In this document: piece by piece, positions 61,323 through 64,000 of the stretch | Layout of the letters: each line of letters begins with the position of its first letter | Numbering within the stretch: position 1 is the stretch's first letter | From: CAVZOY01 sp963777095 | GTDB taxonomy: Bacteria > Actinomycetota > Actinomycetes > Mycobacteriales > Geodermatophilaceae | Assembly (NCBI GenBank): GCA_963777095.1 | Contig: CAVZOY010000002.1 | Coordinates: forward strand, 186,001-250,000 | DNA length: 64,000 nucleotides | Direction of reading: 5' to 3' | Position numbers and translations under genes: made by a program | The notes under the pieces: model-generated | Database searches by the model: none | What the model was told of the DNA's origin: nothing | What the model saw: the letters and a program-made list of their open reading frames with translations, nothing else

Positions 61323-62228
61323 GTGGCGGAACTCCTCCTGATCGGTGGCACCGGTCTGCTCGGCGGAAAGATCGCCGAGCGGCTCGGGTCCCGCGACGTC
61401 GCGTTCCGGGCGCTGGTGCGTCCGCAGACCGACGCGTCCGCGCTGGAGGCGCTCGGCGCGGAGATCGTGCGCGGGGACCTCCGGGACGCCGACAGCGTGA
61501 CGGCCGCCGTCACCGGCATGACGACGGTCGTCACGACTGCCAACGCGATCGGCCGACTGCTGGCCGGCGCGAAGGACCTGACGATCGAGGACGTCGACCG
61601 GCGCGGCAACGAGACGCTGATCCGCGCCGCCGAGCGGGCGGGGGTCGGACGCTTCGTCTTCGTGTCGCTTGGCGGCCTGACGCCGGCGATGGCCGCGCGC
61701 GCACCCCTCGCCGCGGCCAAGGTGCAGACGGAGGACCTGCTGCGGGCTTCGTCCATGCCGACGGTGATCGTGCGGCCGGGGCCGTACCAGGAGATCTGGC
61801 TGTCGCCCGAGACGGGCATCCGGCCGGCCAAGCGGCTGGCGCTGATCCACGGGCACGGGCGGACGCCGTGGCCGTACGTGGCGGTGGACGACGTCGCCGA
61901 GGCCGTCGTGCGGCTGACGCTGGCCGACGACCCGCCAGCGGAGGTCGACTTCGGCGGGCCGCAGCGGCTGACCCGGCACGAGGTGGTCGATGCGTTCGAG
62001 CGCGCGACCGGTGTCACGTTCCGTCGGGTGAGCGTGCCGCGTCCGGCGTTGGCGCTGGGCAGCCGCCTGCTGCGACGCCGCAACCCGGCGATCGCGTCGG
62101 TGATGGGCATGTCCCTGGCGTCGGACATGACGGAGCTGCCCATCGACGACCGCCCGCTCAAGGACCTCGGGATCGAGCCGCGGTCGACCACCGACGCGAT
62201 CGACCGGATGGTGCGCGGACCCGCCTGA
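61323..62228 (+). CDS. NAD(P)-binding NmrA/atypical SDR family protein
   Basis: 301 residues from a GTG at 61323. LLLIGGTGLLGGKIAERL is the dinucleotide motif; GDLRDADSVTAAVTGMTTVVTTANA and RAAERAGVGRFVFVS follow the atypical SDR pattern. AAKVQTEDLLRASSMPTVIVRPGPYQE and YVAVDDVAEAVVRLTL complete it. The usual YxxxK is replaced by A-AAAK-type sequence, so it may be a redox sensor or a reductase with an altered site. Confidence 0.85.
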   Translation: MAELLLIGGTGLLGGKIAERLGSRDVAFRALVRPQTDASALEALGAEIVRGDLRDADSVTAAVTGMTTVVTTANAIGRLLAGAKDLTIEDVDRRGNETLIRAAERAGVGRFVFVSLGGLTPAMAARAPLAAAKVQTEDLLRASSMPTVIVRPGPYQEIWLSPETGIRPAKRLALIHGHGRTPWPYVAVDDVAEAVVRLTLADDPPAEVDFGGPQRLTRHEVVDAFERATGVTFRRVSVPRPALALGSRLLRRRNPAIASVMGMSLASDMTELPIDDRPLKDLGIEPRSTTDAIDRMVRGPA

Positions 62229-62265
62229 CCTTGCTCATCTGTCGCGGGCGGGCGAGCCTGCTCGG

Positions 62266-62691
62266 GTGGGCGATCCCTTCGACCTGAGCCGGTTCGTCGA
62301 CGCGCAGGACGCCGGCGGCACGTACGACCAGGCGCTCGCCGAGCTGCGGGCCGGGCACAAGCGGAGCCACTGGATGTGGTTCGTCTTCCCGCAGGTCGCC
62401 GGTCTGGGCCGCAGTTCCACGGCGCAGCACTTCGCCGTCTCCGGGCTCGACGAGGCGCGGGCCTACCTCGCTCACCCGGTCCTGGGACCGCGCCTGGTGC
62501 AGGCGGCCCAGGCTCTGCTGGACCAGCCCGCGCGCGACGCCGTGGCCGTGCTCGGGCCGGTCGACGCCCAGAAGCTGCGGTCGTCGATGACGCTGTTCTC
62601 CCGGGCCGCAGACGAGGAGCCGGTGTTCGGCCGGGTGCTCGACGAGTTCTTCGGCGGCGAGGCCGACCAAGGGACGATCTCCCGGCTCTGA
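62266..62691 (+). CDS. DUF1810 family protein
   Basis: 141 residues from a GTG. DPFDLSRFVDAQDAGGTYDQALAELRAGHKRSHWMWFVFPQVAGLG is the family signature, then AYLAHPVLGPRLVQAAQALL and DAQKLRSSMTLFSRA. DUF1810 is a calpastatin-like, helical fold linked to NAD or ADP-ribose chemistry in some systems; its role in bacteria is not established. Confidence 0.9.
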   Translation: MGDPFDLSRFVDAQDAGGTYDQALAELRAGHKRSHWMWFVFPQVAGLGRSSTAQHFAVSGLDEARAYLAHPVLGPRLVQAAQALLDQPARDAVAVLGPVDAQKLRSSMTLFSRAADEEPVFGRVLDEFFGGEADQGTISRL

Positions 62692-62738
62692 CGGAGGCCC
62701 CCGAGCAGCGCTGCGCGCGATCGGCGAGGCTGGGCCGC

Positions 62739-63770
62739 ATGGCAGACGACGACTCCGGATCCGGCTACGTCGAAGAAGGCGGCTTCTCGCGCGACACGAA
62801 CTACATCCCCGACCGGATCACCGCCGACGGCGCCGACGGCTGGCCGGTCGAGCCCGGCCGCTACCGGCTCGTCGTCGCGCGGGCCTGCCCGTGGGCCAAC
62901 CGGGCGGTGATCGTGCGCCGGCTGCTCGGCCTGGAGGACGCCTTCTCGATGGGCATCTGCGGGCCGACGCACGACGAGCGCAGCTGGACCTTCGACCTCG
63001 ACCCCGGCGGCCGCGATCCGGTGCTGGGCTACGAGCGGCTGCAGGAGGCGTTCCTCGCCCGGTTCCCCGATTACGACCGTGGCATCACGGTGCCGGCCAT
63101 GGTCGACGTCCCGACCAAGCAGGTCGTCACCAACGACTTCGCGCAGATGACGCTGGACTTCTCGACCGAGTGGACGGCGCACCACCGCGACGGCGCGCCC
63201 GACCTGTACCCCGAGAAGCTGCGCGACGAGATGGACGACGTCATGCGTCGCGTCTACACCGAGGTCAACAACGGGGTGTACCGGTGCGGCTTCGCCGGCG
63301 ACCAGAAGAGCTACGACGAGGCCTCCGACCGGCTGTGGACGGCGCTCGACTGGCTCGAGGAGCGGTTGTCAGGTCAGCGGTACCTGGTCGGCGACACGAT
63401 CACCGAGGCCGACGTCCGGCTGTTCACGACGCTGGTCCGGTTCGACCCCGTCTACCACGGCCACTTCAAGTGCAACCGGCAGAAACTGACCGAGCTGCCG
63501 GCCCTGTGGGGCTATGCGCGCGACCTGTTCCAGACGCCCGGGTTCGGCGACACGATCGACTTCCCGCAGATCAAGGAGCACTACTACGTCGTCCACAAGG
63601 ACATCAACCCGACGCAGATCGTCCCGGCCGGGCCGGACACGTCGAACTGGCTGACGCCGCACGGGCGCGAGGAGCTGGGTGGCGCACCGTTCGGCGACGG
63701 GACGCCGCCGGGTCCGCCGGCCGAGCCGGTGACCGCTGACCACGGGCCCGGCGGAGTCGCCCACCGCTGA
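62739..63770 (+). CDS. Glutathionyl-hydroquinone reductase-like (Xi-class GST) protein
   Basis: 343 residues from the ATG at 62739. The catalytic Cys lies in VVARACPWANRAVIVRRLLGL, matching the CPWA motif of ECM4/YqjG enzymes, which reductively remove glutathione from hydroquinones. SWTFDLDPGGRDPVLGYERL, PAMVDVPTKQVVTNDF and the C-terminal helical domain with RYLVGDTITEADVRLFTTLVRFDPVYHGHFKCN all fit. In actinobacteria mycothiol or another thiol may replace glutathione. The last 40 residues are extra. Confidence 0.9.
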   Translation: MADDDSGSGYVEEGGFSRDTNYIPDRITADGADGWPVEPGRYRLVVARACPWANRAVIVRRLLGLEDAFSMGICGPTHDERSWTFDLDPGGRDPVLGYERLQEAFLARFPDYDRGITVPAMVDVPTKQVVTNDFAQMTLDFSTEWTAHHRDGAPDLYPEKLRDEMDDVMRRVYTEVNNGVYRCGFAGDQKSYDEASDRLWTALDWLEERLSGQRYLVGDTITEADVRLFTTLVRFDPVYHGHFKCNRQKLTELPALWGYARDLFQTPGFGDTIDFPQIKEHYYVVHKDINPTQIVPAGPDTSNWLTPHGREELGGAPFGDGTPPGPPAEPVTADHGPGGVAHR

Positions 63771-63779
63771 AGGGGGCGG

Positions 63780-64000
63780 TCAGGCGGCCCCGCCGCGGCG
63801 GTGGACCTGCGCCTTCGTCCAGCCGATCAGGCAGTAGAGGGCGGCGTAGCCCTCGGGCGAGGCGTAGCCCTGCTCGAACCGGGCCGCCTCGATGAGCTCG
63901 TCGCTGTCGACGGAGCCGGTGCGGATGAGTCGCTCGAACACCTGGCCGGTCTGCGACGCGCTGCCGAAGATGTGCGCGATCCCGACGGCCACGTTGTCGG
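63780..64000 (-). CDS. Hypothetical protein (5' end beyond the window)
   Basis: The last 70-odd residues of a minus-strand gene whose frame is still open at the window edge. VGIAHIFGSASQTGQVFERLIRTGSVDSDELIEAARFEQGYASPEGYAALYCLIGW is helical, with a short tail HRRGGAA. A GTG at 63992 could be a start but the upstream frame continues as DNV. No family recognised. It is convergent with the GST-like gene. Confidence 0.5.
   Translation of the reverse strand, partial: DNVAVGIAHIFGSASQTGQVFERLIRTGSVDSDELIEAARFEQGYASPEGYAALYCLIGWTKAQVHRRGGAA

Noticed and set aside
1..64000. tRNA genes, CRISPR arrays, transposases and phage genes
   Set aside because: None found by eye: no cloverleaf with GGTTCGAATCC-like arm, no regular direct repeats, and no transposase or integrase motifs.

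Overview
The window is a very GC-rich chromosomal segment with dense coding, many GTG starts, many 4-bp GTGA/ATGA start-stop overlaps, and typically actinobacterial families (ECF sigma with a DGPF partner, LppU-like protein, DUF2277, DUF6328, a c-di-AMP riboswitch before an NlpC/P60 gene). It fits a soil or rock actinobacterium, perhaps Geodermatophilaceae, but the genus cannot be fixed from this sequence alone. I see no tRNA, rRNA, CRISPR array, insertion sequence or prophage.

Layout. 0-6.5 kb: end of a TctA-type permease, an SDR, a NYN/PIN-like protein, small membrane proteins and a GT-C glycosyltransferase. 6.5-12.5 kb: one leftward six-gene operon behind an IdeR/DtxR-type iron box, made of a ferric-type ABC importer followed by an HpcH/HpaI aldolase, a nucleotide-sugar epimerase-like SDR and a GT2 glycosyltransferase. 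12.6-27 kb: GNAT, MarR (with a perfect inverted repeat at its promoter), TetR, SRPBCC, an ECF42-like sigma/DGPF pair, a NarL-type two-component pair, and a TetR/MMPL efflux pair with nested palindromes between the genes.

27.4-46.9 kb: a large catabolic region. A LacI regulator (33.5 kb) is divergent from a six-gene operon holding a DHDPS-family enzyme, a three-subunit FAD/2Fe-2S D-amino-acid or opine-type dehydrogenase, an M20 peptidase and a phosphotriesterase-like hydrolase. Leftward genes for a complete dipeptide-type ABC importer, HyuA/HyuB, a prolidase-like amidohydrolase, a dihydropyrimidinase-type hydantoinase and an AtzF-C/GGCT-like protein follow. Copies of a TGGGAACG motif precede three transcription units, so one regulator may control the whole set. 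The enzyme mix suggests uptake and breakdown of a cyclic amide or a (hydroxy)prolyl peptide.

47-64 kb: a very large DUF4011-type SF1 helicase with a nuclease-like domain; a bacteriophytochrome fused to a PP2C/SpoIIE phosphatase beside STAS and RsbW-like genes (a likely light-controlled partner switch); a hydroxyacid dehydrogenase; an enoyl-CoA hydratase; a c-di-AMP riboswitch and NlpC/P60 hydrolase; and a glutathionyl-hydroquinone-reductase-like protein.

A caution on quality: about fifteen genes carry frameshifts. Nearly all are repaired by removing one base, and they are densest at 40-44 kb. This looks like insertion-type sequence error rather than gene decay, so interrupted genes are described by the protein obtained after repair.
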